Below, piece after piece: positions 7,505 through 15,764 of a stretch of DNA of 53,899 nt (the first letter of the stretch is position 1; each line of letters begins with the position of its first letter). The notes under the pieces were generated by a model. The model saw nothing but the letters and a program-made list of their open reading frames with translations, did not search any database and had not been told where the DNA came from. Position numbers and translations under genes: made by a program. Origin of the DNA: an uncultured Oscillospiraceae bacterium (GTDB lineage: Bacteria; Bacillota; Clostridia; Oscillospirales; Acutalibacteraceae); the NCBI GenBank assembly GCA_900547305.1, contig URGH01000008.1:1-53899 (forward strand), read 5' to 3'.

Positions 7505-8200
7505 TTAATCTTCTTTATAAACTCTTCCGTTTAAAAACGCTACGGTGCGCTCCACCGCATCGCGGCTGTTTCCCCAATCGGTCTCGCCGTCGCGGCTGCG
7601 GTAATCATACATTGTGCAGTATTTTGATAAATCGTCATAAAGCGATTTTGAGTATTCACCTGTTATACGGTTAAGGTTTTCGGAAAATTCCGAATAATAT
7701 GATTTCATATTGCGCTTTGAGGCGCCGCCGAGCAACCGCTCGTAATGCGGCAGGCAAAACATACTCTGCGAATTGAACATATCGCGGAAATCCTTTTGCG
7801 TTTCGTAGCAGCGGTAAACCGTTTCAATCATTCGGGAAAGCCCCCACTCTATTTTTGAGCAGATAAAGCAGGAGTCGGTTATATTTTTAGCATTCCCTGT
7901 TTTTTTACTGTCGGTATTGAAAAGCTTTTTCTTGAAAATTTCGCCGTTTATCTCGTTAATGTGGGTCTGCAGCATAAGCGCCAATTGCAGCCGCCCCCTG
8001 CGCGACATCATATTATTATAGTGGTGCTCGCAAAAGCCTGTTTTGTTGGTCTCGATTCTTACGTCGGGCTCCATCATGGCGTCGCCTAAAATATAATCGG
8101 TCATTCGTTCCTCAATGGTATCGCGCATGCGGCATATGGGGCAGCCGTCGTTATGCTCGAAAACCTCGCTTACCGGTATGGTGCAAATATCGTCTCTCAT
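7505..8200 (-). CDS. DUF6062 family protein
   Basis: 231 residues, no signal peptide or membrane segment. It contains four cysteine pairs or Cys-His sets in order: CPIC (about 20-23), FCEHH (about 56-60), CFIC (about 112-115) and FCLPHY (about 148-153), spaced as two similar halves, which suggests two zinc sites. I recognise the pattern as DUF6062, common in Ruminococcaceae and Lachnospiraceae and of unknown function. GGAG lies about 8 bases before ATG 8200. It is divergent from the 8-oxoguanine glycosylase gene and followed by its own terminator. Zinc binding is inference. Confidence 0.75.
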   Translation of the reverse strand: MRDDICTIPVSEVFEHNDGCPICRMRDTIEERMTDYILGDAMMEPDVRIETNKTGFCEHHYNNMMSRRGRLQLALMLQTHINEINGEIFKKKLFNTDSKKTGNAKNITDSCFICSKIEWGLSRMIETVYRCYETQKDFRDMFNSQSMFCLPHYERLLGGASKRNMKSYYSEFSENLNRITGEYSKSLYDDLSKYCTMYDYRSRDGETDWGNSRDAVERTVAFLNGRVYKED

Positions 8201-8221
8201 AATTTTTTCTCCTGTTTTTTA

Positions 8222-8250
8222 TTGATATTATTGTCGAAAAAGAGTATAAT
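8222..8250 (+). promoter_or_regulatory. Near-consensus promoter of the ogg gene
   Basis: TTGATA at 8222-8227, a 17-base spacer, TATAAT at 8245-8250. Expected transcription start at about 8257 leaves only some ten bases before ATG 8267. Confidence 0.8.
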
Positions 8251-8266
8251 CTATTTCGGTGATTAT

Positions 8267-9100
8267 ATGTTTACTGTAAAGTATAAAAACAACAACGCTT
8301 ACATAACCGTGCCCGACGGTATTGACCTGCCGCACACGCTTGATTGCGGTCAGGCTTTCCGCTGGGAGGAAAAGGAAAACGGCGTATGGCACGGCGTAGC
8401 CTACGGGAAATACTTAGAGCTTTGCAAAGAAGCAGACGGTACACTGGTGCTTTTTAACACGACCGAACACGACTTTGAAAGCATATGGCGAAAATACTTT
8501 GACCTTGACAGAGACTACGGCGCGGTAAATAAAAAAATAGGTAAAAACGAGATACTGAAAAGCGCGGCGGAGTATTCCTTCGGCATTAGAATTTTAAACC
8601 AAGAGCCGTGGGAAACGCTTTGCTCCTTTATAATATCCCAAAACAACAACATAAAGCGCATTAAGGGCATTATAAGCCGCCTGTGCGATAATTTCGGCGA
8701 GGATAAGGGCGGCTACCGCGCTTTTCCCACCGCCGAAAAAATAGCGGAGTGCTCGCTTGAGGATTTAGCGGTGCTGCGCAGCGGGTTCAGGGCAAAATAT
8801 ATTCTTGACGCGGCGCAGAAAATATCGTCGGGGGAAATTAACCTTGAAAGGCTTAAATCGGTACCGACCGACGAAGCCCGCGACGAGCTTATGAAAATAA
8901 AGGGCGTAGGCCCCAAGGTTGCCGATTGCGCGCTGCTTTTCTCGCTCTGCCATATTGACGCATTCCCCAAGGACGTTTGGATAAAACGCGCCATGCAGGC
9001 GCTTTTTGGCGGCGAGCTGCCCGAGGAAGCCAAGCCCTACGCGGGTATTGCGCAACAGTATATATTCTTCTACGCCCGCGAGACTAAATTATCGGTTTAA
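8267..9100 (+). CDS. ogg: 8-oxoguanine DNA glycosylase (OGG1 family)
   Basis: 277 residues from ATG 8267. An upstream in-frame start at 8153 lies before the promoter and would add 38 unrelated residues, so it was rejected. The N-terminal domain matches OGG1 (DCGQAFRW at about residues 26-33). The helix-hairpin-helix GVGPKVADC follows at about 223-231; its Lys corresponds to catalytic Lys249 of human OGG1. The downstream Asp in FPKDVW corresponds to Asp268. It is a bifunctional base-excision-repair enzyme that removes 8-oxoguanine opposite cytosine. The ribosome site is weak (GGTGA) and the leader very short. Its stop overlaps by 4 bases the stop of the convergent PP-loop gene. Confidence 0.9.
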   Translation: MFTVKYKNNNAYITVPDGIDLPHTLDCGQAFRWEEKENGVWHGVAYGKYLELCKEADGTLVLFNTTEHDFESIWRKYFDLDRDYGAVNKKIGKNEILKSAAEYSFGIRILNQEPWETLCSFIISQNNNIKRIKGIISRLCDNFGEDKGGYRAFPTAEKIAECSLEDLAVLRSGFRAKYILDAAQKISSGEINLERLKSVPTDEARDELMKIKGVGPKVADCALLFSLCHIDAFPKDVWIKRAMQALFGGELPEEAKPYAGIAQQYIFFYARETKLSV

Positions 9101-9930
9101 TAGTTTTCGGTAAAGCTGTGTAATGTGCCCGAATCGCGGTCGCGCCAGCCGGGTATGGTAGCCATATTTACGTTATGTATACTGCGGAAAATGTTATCAT
9201 CCACATTCGGGTTTACCTTTTTAATATCCTCTATAAGCGCCTTTATTTCCTTGCGCTTTGAAAGCCCCTCGTTGTGGGCGCTGTTTTCGGTAAACTTGCA
9301 GGCACATTGCAGGAATTTAAGCCCGTTGTAATTTGAAAAGGCGATAATATCCTTTTCCTTTACCTTATAAAGCGGGCGTATAAGCTCCATACCCTCAAAA
9401 TTGGTGCTGTGTAATTTCGGCGGCATGGTCTTTATTTCGGATGAATACATCATACTCATAAGCACCGTTTCAATAACGTCGTTAAAATGGTGACCGAGCG
9501 CTATTTTGTTGCAGCCGAGGTCTTTTGCCTTACTGTAAAGGCAGCCGCGCCTCATTCTGGCGCAAAGGTAGCAGGGCGAGCCGCCCGCACGCTCGGTGAC
9601 AGAGAAAATATCGCTTTCAAAAATATATATCGGTATATCCATCAATTTCGCGTTGTGCTCTATAAGCGCTCGGTTTTCGGCGTTGTAGCCGGGGTCCATT
9701 ACAATATACTCGGCCTCAAAGGGTATTTCGCTGTGGCGCTGCAGCTGCTGAACGCATTTTGCAAGCAGCATTGAGTCCTTTCCGCCCGAAATACAAACGG
9801 CTATTTTATCGCCGGGGGCGATAAGCTCGTATTCCTTTACCGCACCTATAAAATTATTCCATATTGTCTTGCGGAATTTTTTTATTATGCTCCGCTCAAT
9901 TTCGGTATGCTTTTCAAGTGTTTTTCCCAT
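9097..9930 (-). CDS. TtcA-family PP-loop ATPase (probable tRNA 2-thiolation enzyme)
   Basis: 277 residues. The PP-loop SGGKDS is at about residues 49-54. A CYLC pair at about 120-123 and a later LQCAC segment provide the cysteines that in TtcA hold an iron-sulfur cluster; the GHHFNDVIET motif also matches. TtcA uses ATP to activate C32 of some tRNAs and inserts sulfur. Clostridia have several TtcA paralogues, so the exact tRNA base is uncertain. ATG follows the uvrC stop with no gap, so it is co-transcribed with and probably coupled to uvrC. Confidence 0.8.
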   Translation of the reverse strand: MGKTLEKHTEIERSIIKKFRKTIWNNFIGAVKEYELIAPGDKIAVCISGGKDSMLLAKCVQQLQRHSEIPFEAEYIVMDPGYNAENRALIEHNAKLMDIPIYIFESDIFSVTERAGGSPCYLCARMRRGCLYSKAKDLGCNKIALGHHFNDVIETVLMSMMYSSEIKTMPPKLHSTNFEGMELIRPLYKVKEKDIIAFSNYNGLKFLQCACKFTENSAHNEGLSKRKEIKALIEDIKKVNPNVDDNIFRSIHNVNMATIPGWRDRDSGTLHSFTENY

Positions 9931-11763
9931 TTATAATTCCTCATGAAAATGTTTATACACGGCGTCCGCCGCCGCTTTGGTCATTCCGGGGGCTGCCGCC
10001 AATTCGTCCGCAGTTGCCGCATTTATCGCCTTAACCGTTTTAAAGTGCTTTAGCAGCGCCGCGGCGCGGGCTTTGCCTATACCCTCAATTTCGGTAAGCT
10101 CGCTTGCCAGCATACTTTTACTTCTTCTTTGCTTATGGTAGCCTATCGCAAAGCGGTGGACCTCATCCTGTATGCCGGTAATAAAGGTAAACGCCGCGCG
10201 GTTTGATTTAATGCTTATATCCCCGCCCTCGGCGGCTATGGCGCGGGTGCGGTGCTTTGAGTCCTTTACCATACCGAAAAGCGGAACGGTAATTCCGTGC
10301 TTTTCAAGCACGGGGCGCACGGCGGACATTTGCCCTAAGCCGCCGTCAAGCAATATTAAATCGGGCAATACCGCAAAGCCCTCGTCCTCGCCCTTTTCGT
10401 ACTCGGTAAAGCGGCGGTCAAGCACCTCCGCCATAGAGCGAAAATCATCCTGCCCCAAAAAGCTCTTTATTTTAAAACGCTTATACGCGGGCTTAAAGGG
10501 TCTACCGTCCTTATATACTATCATTCCGGCAACGTTTTCACTGCCAGCCGTGTTTGAAATATCGTAAGCCTCAATATACCGCGGCGCAGAGGGCAGCCCC
10601 AAAAGGCGCGCCAGCTCATCCAGCACTGACATTTCGCGCCCCGTTCTTTCGGCTTTTTGCGAAAGGGTTTCGGCCGCGTTGTTAAGGCACATATCAAGCA
10701 GCGCCTTTTGCTCGCCGAGCTTCGGGTTTACAAAGCTCACGCTATGCCCCGATTTTTCGGTAAGCCAGCGCCCAGTGGCGGAAAAATCCGTCGAAACATC
10801 TATTAACACGCGCGAGGGTATATCTTCCTTTTCAAGATAGTAGCGCTGCAAAAATTCCTCGTAAAGGCTTTCCCTGTCGGATATTCCGTCAAATAAAAAC
10901 ACCTGCTTATCGCAAAGGCGGTAGTTTCTGAAAATAAACACGCTTACCGCCGCCGTTTCGCCGAGCAGGGCGGACGCAATAACATCCTCGCTTTTATAGG
11001 TTGCGCGAACCACCTTTTGCTTTTCCCTTATCCGTTTCATTGCGTTTATTCGGTCGCGCAGCTTTGCCGCCGTTTCAAAATCCAGCCTTTCGGCGGCGGC
11101 AAGCATTTTTTCGTTTAATTCCGTTTCGGTTTCGCTGTCCGCTCCGCCGTGCTTTATAAAATCCACCGCGGCGTTTACGTTTTCAAGATAGCTTTCAAGG
11201 CTTATTTTTCCTCGACAGGGCGCGTCGCATATGCCGATATGGTAATTAAGGCAGGGCTTTGATGGTTTATCAAAGCTCCTGCTGCAATCGGGCAGTTTAA
11301 AAATTTTTCGCGCCTCGTCCACCGTTTCTTTAACCACATAAAGCGACGAATAAGGTCCTATATACTCACCTTTTTTATCGGTTGCGCGCGAAAAGGTTAT
11401 CTTTTTCCATTTATCGTTTGTTATTTTAACGTAGGAGTAGCCCTTGTCGTCCTTTAAAAGTATGTTGTATTTCGGCTGATTTTGCTTTATAAGCGAGTTT
11501 TCGAGAATAAGCGCTTCAAACTCGCTGTCGCACACTATATACTCAAAGTGATCGACATTTGAGACCATTTTGCGCACCTTTGCGGTATGCCCCGAGCCGC
11601 CGCCGAAATACTGCGTAACGCGGTTTTTAAGCGCCTTTGCTTTACCGATGTATATAATTTCATCATTCTTATTTTTCATTATATAAACGCCCGGCAGCAG
11701 CGGTAGCCGATTAGCGCGTTTTTTAAGCCGCGAAAGTCTTGAAATATCGTCACGGTCGTCCAT
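9931..11763 (-). CDS. uvrC: Excinuclease ABC subunit C
   Basis: 610 residues from ATG 11763, chosen because GGAGG lies 6 bases upstream; the frame is open 33 codons further but without a ribosome site and into the opposite gene's start. Domains in order: GIY-YIG nuclease at about 15-95 (LPGVYIM, then EIIYIGKAK), UvrB-binding UVR motif at about 200-235 (LNEKMLAAAERLDFETAAKLRD), the RNase-H-like C-terminal nuclease (EAYDISN, LLDGG) and a helix-hairpin-helix tail (IEGIGKARAAALLKHF). It makes the two incisions of nucleotide-excision repair. First gene of a two-gene operon with the PP-loop ATPase; DNA repair genes cluster here (ogg, uvrC). Confidence 0.97.
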   Translation of the reverse strand: MDDRDDISRLSRLKKRANRLPLLPGVYIMKNKNDEIIYIGKAKALKNRVTQYFGGGSGHTAKVRKMVSNVDHFEYIVCDSEFEALILENSLIKQNQPKYNILLKDDKGYSYVKITNDKWKKITFSRATDKKGEYIGPYSSLYVVKETVDEARKIFKLPDCSRSFDKPSKPCLNYHIGICDAPCRGKISLESYLENVNAAVDFIKHGGADSETETELNEKMLAAAERLDFETAAKLRDRINAMKRIREKQKVVRATYKSEDVIASALLGETAAVSVFIFRNYRLCDKQVFLFDGISDRESLYEEFLQRYYLEKEDIPSRVLIDVSTDFSATGRWLTEKSGHSVSFVNPKLGEQKALLDMCLNNAAETLSQKAERTGREMSVLDELARLLGLPSAPRYIEAYDISNTAGSENVAGMIVYKDGRPFKPAYKRFKIKSFLGQDDFRSMAEVLDRRFTEYEKGEDEGFAVLPDLILLDGGLGQMSAVRPVLEKHGITVPLFGMVKDSKHRTRAIAAEGGDISIKSNRAAFTFITGIQDEVHRFAIGYHKQRRSKSMLASELTEIEGIGKARAAALLKHFKTVKAINAATADELAAAPGMTKAAADAVYKHFHEEL

Positions 11764-11803
11764 TAAAAGCCTCCGTACCAAAAAATAAGGGGAAATTTTG
11801 TTT

Positions 11804-12178
11804 ATGAAAAGAAAATTGCTTGCACTGCTTATTATACCCGTTATTCTTTGCGGGTGCAACACCTCAAATGTTAAGAATAACGATTCCCACGCCGAAATAA
11901 CCGTAAATTACCCGACCGACGATACCGTAAACGGCTACCGCCCGGGCGGCAGCGGCTCTATGCCCGACGAAATACCCGCCGACAGCACCGTGCCAACAAA
12001 ACCAAAGCCCAGCGAAACCGCAGCTACGGCGTACATAGGAAATTCAAATTCAAAAAAATTCCATACACCCGATTGCTCGTATGCGCAAAAGCTGAAAGAT
12101 GAAAATAAGGTATCGTTTAAAACCCGCGATGAGGCGGTGAATAAGGGGTATAAACCATGCAGCAGGTGCAAACCGTGA
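11804..12178 (+). CDS. Small lipoprotein with Ada-like zinc-binding C-terminal domain
   Basis: 124 residues from ATG 11804, preferred over the TTG at 11798 because AAGGGG lies about 11 bases upstream. A lipoprotein signal is clear: MKRK, a hydrophobic core, then LCGC at about residues 15-18, so Cys18 is the likely lipidated residue. A Pro/Thr/Ser-rich linker (about 45-75) leads to a C-terminal domain, FHTPDCSYAQKL to GYKPCSRCKP, with one Cys-His group and a CxxC end. The same short module is fused to nucleases and beta-lactamase-fold proteins in Firmicutes and resembles the zinc-binding part of Ada. Here it stands alone. It is divergent from uvrC with 40 bases between starts. Function unknown. 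Confidence 0.7.
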   Translation: MKRKLLALLIIPVILCGCNTSNVKNNDSHAEITVNYPTDDTVNGYRPGGSGSMPDEIPADSTVPTKPKPSETAATAYIGNSNSKKFHTPDCSYAQKLKDENKVSFKTRDEAVNKGYKPCSRCKP

Positions 12179-12184
12179 TATAAT

Positions 12185-12214
12185 GCGGAATTCGGAATTC
12201 GGAATGCGGAATTT
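12185..12214. repeat. Short GGAATT tandem repeat
   Basis: Four imperfect copies of GCGGAATT/TCGGAATT in 30 bases lie between the lipoprotein and DAHP synthase genes, which converge here. No function suggested; no terminator is visible for either gene. Confidence 0.4.
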
Positions 12215-12219
12215 AAAAA

Positions 12220-13251
12220 TCAGTGCAATTTATCCGCTATCATATAAATAAGCTTTTCGGATTTTTCCCAACCTAAGCATGGGTCGGTTATGGATTTACC
12301 GTAAATATGCTCGCCTATTTTCTGAGCGCCGTCCTCAATGTAGCTTTCAATCATAAGCCCCTTAACCATTGAGCGTATATCCTTATTGTGGTTGCAGCTG
12401 TAAACTACGTCCTTTGCAATTCTTATCTGCTCCAAATACTGCTTACCCGAGTTTGCATGGTTGGTATCTACTATTGCCGCCGGATTTACAAGGGATGTTT
12501 CGGCATACAGCTCATGCAGCTTTACAAGGTCTTCATAGTGGTAATTGGAGACGTTTTTGCCCGCGAAATCAATATACCCGCGCAAAATGGAATGTGCATA
12601 GGGGTTGCCCTCGCTTACAACCTCCCACCCGCGGTATATAAAAGTGTGGCTGTGCTGCGCGGCGGTTATAGAGTTCATCATAATGCTAAGGTCGCCGCTT
12701 GTGGGGTTTTTCATACCCACGGGTATATCAAGCCCGCTGGCGGTAAGCCTGTGCTGCTGGTTTTCAACCGAGCGCGCGCCTATTGCTACATAAGAAAGCA
12801 GGTCGGATAAATAACGGTGGTTATCGGGGTAGAGCATTTCGTCCGCGCAGGAAAAGCCGTAATCGTGCAGCGCCGCCATATGTAAATCTCTTATCGCGAC
12901 AATGCCTTTTAGCATATCGGGCGTTTCATCGGGGTTCGGCTGGTGCAGCATTCCCTTGTAGCCGTCTCCCGTGGTGCGCGGCTTGTTGGTGTAAATGCGC
13001 GGCACTATAAGTATTTTATCCTTTACCTCGTCCTGCACCTTTTTAAGCCGTGAAATATAATCGAGCACCGGCTCGCGGCTGTCCGCCGAGCAGGGGCCTA
13101 TTACCAAAATAAATTTATCCGATTTCCCCGCAAAAATATTTTTTAGCTCCCCGTCGCGCGCAGCCTTCACCGCCGCGTCCTGTTCAGATACAGGGTAGCG
13201 CGCCTTTATCTGCTGCGGTATGGGCAGCTTTCTTAAAAATTTCATATTCAT
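12220..13251 (-). CDS. aroF: 3-deoxy-7-phosphoheptulonate (DAHP) synthase, class I AroF/G/H type
   Basis: 343 residues, the usual length for the E. coli-like class I enzyme. Family blocks visible include IGPCSADS (about 51-58), RIYTNKPRTTGDGYKG (about 85-100), GARSVENQQHR (about 158-168), MKNPTSGD and DTNHANSGK (metal-binding His). It condenses phosphoenolpyruvate with erythrose-4-phosphate, the first step of the shikimate pathway, yet is the last gene of the operon. Two ATGs lie close together (13251, 13245); AAGGGG about ten bases before the first favours it. Which amino acid inhibits it cannot be told from sequence. 13 bases separate it from tyrA. Confidence 0.95.
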   Translation of the reverse strand: MNMKFLRKLPIPQQIKARYPVSEQDAAVKAARDGELKNIFAGKSDKFILVIGPCSADSREPVLDYISRLKKVQDEVKDKILIVPRIYTNKPRTTGDGYKGMLHQPNPDETPDMLKGIVAIRDLHMAALHDYGFSCADEMLYPDNHRYLSDLLSYVAIGARSVENQQHRLTASGLDIPVGMKNPTSGDLSIMMNSITAAQHSHTFIYRGWEVVSEGNPYAHSILRGYIDFAGKNVSNYHYEDLVKLHELYAETSLVNPAAIVDTNHANSGKQYLEQIRIAKDVVYSCNHNKDIRSMVKGLMIESYIEDGAQKIGEHIYGKSITDPCLGWEKSEKLIYMIADKLH

Positions 13252-13264
13252 AGTCTTTTTCCCC

Positions 13265-14125
13265 TTATAAATGCTTGTTAAAGCGTTTTCTGCGCTCGGT
13301 GGAAAGCCGCATCATTTCGCGTATTCCTTCGCGGTCGCCCGTTTCTATTTTTTCGTAAAGCGTCTCAAAGCTCTGCTTAAAGCTGCGCATTTCGGCAAGC
13401 AGCATATCCTTGTTATCCAAAAACAGTTCGCTCCACATTTCGTCGTTTATCCTCGCTATGCGCGTTAAATCGCGAAAAGAGTCACCCGTGTAATATTCAA
13501 GGTCGGGCGTGTTGTTGCAGCACATCAGCGTTACCGCTATGCAGTGGGTAAGCTGTGATAAAAATGCTATCATTTCATCGTGGTTTTCGGGAGATAACTC
13601 CGCTACGCGATGAAAGCCTAATTTCTCGCCCAAATCGCGGCAAAGCTCTATTGCGCCTGCGGTGTTTTTCTCTGTGGGAACCACTATGTAGTTAGCGCCC
13701 TTAAAAATGCCCGAGTCGCTGTTTTCAACCCCGCATACCTCGCGCCCCGCCATGGGGTGCGCGGCTATAAATTCCACGTCCGGGCGGAGCATTTCCTGAA
13801 TTTTATAGACAATGCAGCCCTTAACGCCCGTAACGTCGGTTATAACCGCTCCCGATTTTAATAAATGCTGATTTTTTTCTATCCATTCGGTGAAAACATG
13901 GGGGTAAAGCGCGAATATAACCAAATCGGCAGCGGAAATAATGCTTTCATCAAGCTTTGTTGTGCCGTATTTTATTATACCTTTTTTAAGTGCAAAATCA
14001 ACCGACGATTGCTCTTTGGTTACGGCGTTCACGGTATAGCCGCCCTTTGTAAGCGCCTCGGCATAGCTGCCGCCCAATAGCCCTAAGCCTACTATTAAAA
14101 TATTTGTATCTTTACTTAACTTCAT
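13265..14125 (-). CDS. tyrA: Prephenate dehydrogenase
   Basis: 286 residues. The NAD-binding GLGLLGGS is at about 13-20. Catalytic-domain blocks AAHPMAGRE (about 121-129) and SQLTHCIAV (with the conserved His) are present. The protein stops after the helical dehydrogenase domain and has no ACT domain, unlike Bacillus TyrA, so feedback by tyrosine through ACT is not expected. It oxidatively decarboxylates prephenate to 4-hydroxyphenylpyruvate for tyrosine. ATG overlaps the aroA stop (ATGA), implying coupled translation. Confidence 0.95.
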   Translation of the reverse strand: MKLSKDTNILIVGLGLLGGSYAEALTKGGYTVNAVTKEQSSVDFALKKGIIKYGTTKLDESIISAADLVIFALYPHVFTEWIEKNQHLLKSGAVITDVTGVKGCIVYKIQEMLRPDVEFIAAHPMAGREVCGVENSDSGIFKGANYIVVPTEKNTAGAIELCRDLGEKLGFHRVAELSPENHDEMIAFLSQLTHCIAVTLMCCNNTPDLEYYTGDSFRDLTRIARINDEMWSELFLDNKDMLLAEMRSFKQSFETLYEKIETGDREGIREMMRLSTERRKRFNKHL

Positions 14126-15327
14126 TTTTCTTCAACCTTTATGCCGAGGGAAGCAAGCCTGCGAAAATAATCGGGAAAGCTTTTATTTACCGCCTCTGCC
14201 CCGTAAATGCTGCCGCCCGTTATGCTGCAAAGAAGGGAAAGCGCCATTACTATTCTGTGGTCGTTATGCCCCGAAAGCGGCAGCTCGGGCGTTTTAAGCG
14301 TGCGGGGATGCACCGTTATCTCGTTTTCCCATACTTCGGTATTGCACCCGAATTTTGCAAGCTCCTCCGCCATAGCGGCGCCCCTGTCGCTTTCCTTTAT
14401 TTTAAGGCGGTGGGTGCCTGTTAGCCTTACGCCGTTGTTTGCCGCCGCAACCGCCATTAAAACGGGCGCTAAATCGGGGCAATCGGAAATATCTATTTCG
14501 GGGCAGCCGCGCACCAATTTACCGAAAAGTCTTCTGTAAACCGCGTCACCCTGGCAGGTATCCTTTTTAAGTCCTGCCACCGCAACATTGCCGCCCACCG
14601 AGTTGAACGCCTCAAAAAACGCGGCGTTGGAATAATCCCCCTCAACGCGCAGCGTGCGCGGTTTATAAGTCTGATTACCCTTTATAAATATAGTGTGCTC
14701 GTCGGTTCGGCTGATTCTCACACCGAATTCGGCAAGCGCCTTTACCGTCATACCGAGGTATGAGCCGCTTTCAAGCGCGCCCGTTATATCAATTATACTG
14801 TCACTGCCAAGCAGCGGCAGGGCGAACATAAGCCCCGATATAAACTGGCTTGAAACATCCCCGCGTACCGAATATTTACCCGCCGTCAGCTTGCCGCATA
14901 CCGTAACGCTTTCCTTATCCTCCGTAAACTCAATGCCCTGCGATAGACACATTTCCTTATAAACCGCAAGCGAGCGGCTCATAAGCCTTTCTGTACCTTT
15001 AAGTGTAATTTTCTGCCCGAAAAGAAGGCAAAGCGGAATTATAAACCTTAACGTACTGCCTGATTCATTGCAGAAAAGCTCTGCGCTTTTAATTGCCTTA
15101 TCAGGCGATATTCCGCCTATTTTAACCGTGCTGCCGTCAATTTCATATTCGGCGCCCAAGGCGCTCAGGCAATTAAGAGTAGCCTTAATATCCTCTGAAA
15201 ACGCCACGCTTTCTATAACGCTGCCGAATGACAGCGCGCCGCAAATTAAATATCTGTGAGAAACGCTTTTTGAGGGCGGCGCTTCCACCCTGCCGTATGC
15301 CGTTCCTTTTTCAATGGTTGCTATCAT
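14122..15327 (-). CDS. aroA: 3-phosphoshikimate 1-carboxyvinyltransferase (EPSP synthase)
   Basis: 401 residues. Family blocks: PPSKSVSHR at about 17-25 (substrate-binding Lys), GNxGSTLR-like CNESGSTLRF near 86-95, SSQFISGLM, and KESDRGAAMAEEL in the C-terminal half; HNDHRIVMAL near 355-364. It transfers the enolpyruvyl group of PEP to shikimate-3-phosphate. The glycine-rich loop reads NESGSTLR where the canonical form has NAGTAMR or NSGTTMR, so it falls outside the classical class I loop; whether this alters glyphosate response cannot be said. Both ends overlap neighbours by 4 bases (aroQ upstream, tyrA downstream). Confidence 0.95.
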   Translation of the reverse strand: MIATIEKGTAYGRVEAPPSKSVSHRYLICGALSFGSVIESVAFSEDIKATLNCLSALGAEYEIDGSTVKIGGISPDKAIKSAELFCNESGSTLRFIIPLCLLFGQKITLKGTERLMSRSLAVYKEMCLSQGIEFTEDKESVTVCGKLTAGKYSVRGDVSSQFISGLMFALPLLGSDSIIDITGALESGSYLGMTVKALAEFGVRISRTDEHTIFIKGNQTYKPRTLRVEGDYSNAAFFEAFNSVGGNVAVAGLKKDTCQGDAVYRRLFGKLVRGCPEIDISDCPDLAPVLMAVAAANNGVRLTGTHRLKIKESDRGAAMAEELAKFGCNTEVWENEITVHPRTLKTPELPLSGHNDHRIVMALSLLCSITGGSIYGAEAVNKSFPDYFRRLASLGIKVEEK

Positions 15328-15764
15328 TTTTTATCGCCGTATTCCTTAATCAAGTAGTCTATTGCCTCGGTATATCCCGCTATTCCGTGCCCGCATATCG
15401 TTTTAACGCAAGCCTTTCTTATATAGCTTATCTGCCTGAAATCCTCGCGCGACGAAACATCCGAAATATGTATCTCAACCGTCGGTATTGAAACCGCCTT
15501 TACCGCGTCCAGCAGCGCTATGCTTGTGTGCGTGTAAGCGCCGGGGTTTATAACTATACCGTCAAATTTGCCGTAAGCCGCCTGAATTTCATCTACAAGC
15601 GCGCCCTCGTGGTTAGACTGAAACAGCTTTACCTCAATCCCCGCTTTTTCAGCGTGTTCTTTTACGTTATTGCACAGCGTTTCAAAGCTGTCGCTGCCGT
15701 AAATACCGGGTTCTCTTATACCCAACATATTTATATTCGGTCCGTTAATTACAAGTATTCTCAT
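15324..15764 (-). CDS. aroQ: Type II 3-dehydroquinate dehydratase
   Basis: 146 residues, a dodecameric-type small dehydroquinase. Motifs: INGPNINMLGIREPGIYG (residues 5-22, with the catalytic Tyr), FQSNHEGALVDEI, INPGAYTHTSIALLDA, and VEIHISDVSSREDFR with the conserved His. It dehydrates 3-dehydroquinate to 3-dehydroshikimate. It starts 20 bases inside the aroE-aroK fusion gene and overlaps aroA by 4 bases. Confidence 0.97.
   Translation of the reverse strand: MRILVINGPNINMLGIREPGIYGSDSFETLCNNVKEHAEKAGIEVKLFQSNHEGALVDEIQAAYGKFDGIVINPGAYTHTSIALLDAVKAVSIPTVEIHISDVSSREDFRQISYIRKACVKTICGHGIAGYTEAIDYLIKEYGDKK

Noticed and set aside
8153..8266. N-terminal extension of the 8-oxoguanine glycosylase
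   Set aside because: These codons lie upstream of or within the promoter and overlap the start of the divergent DUF6062 gene.
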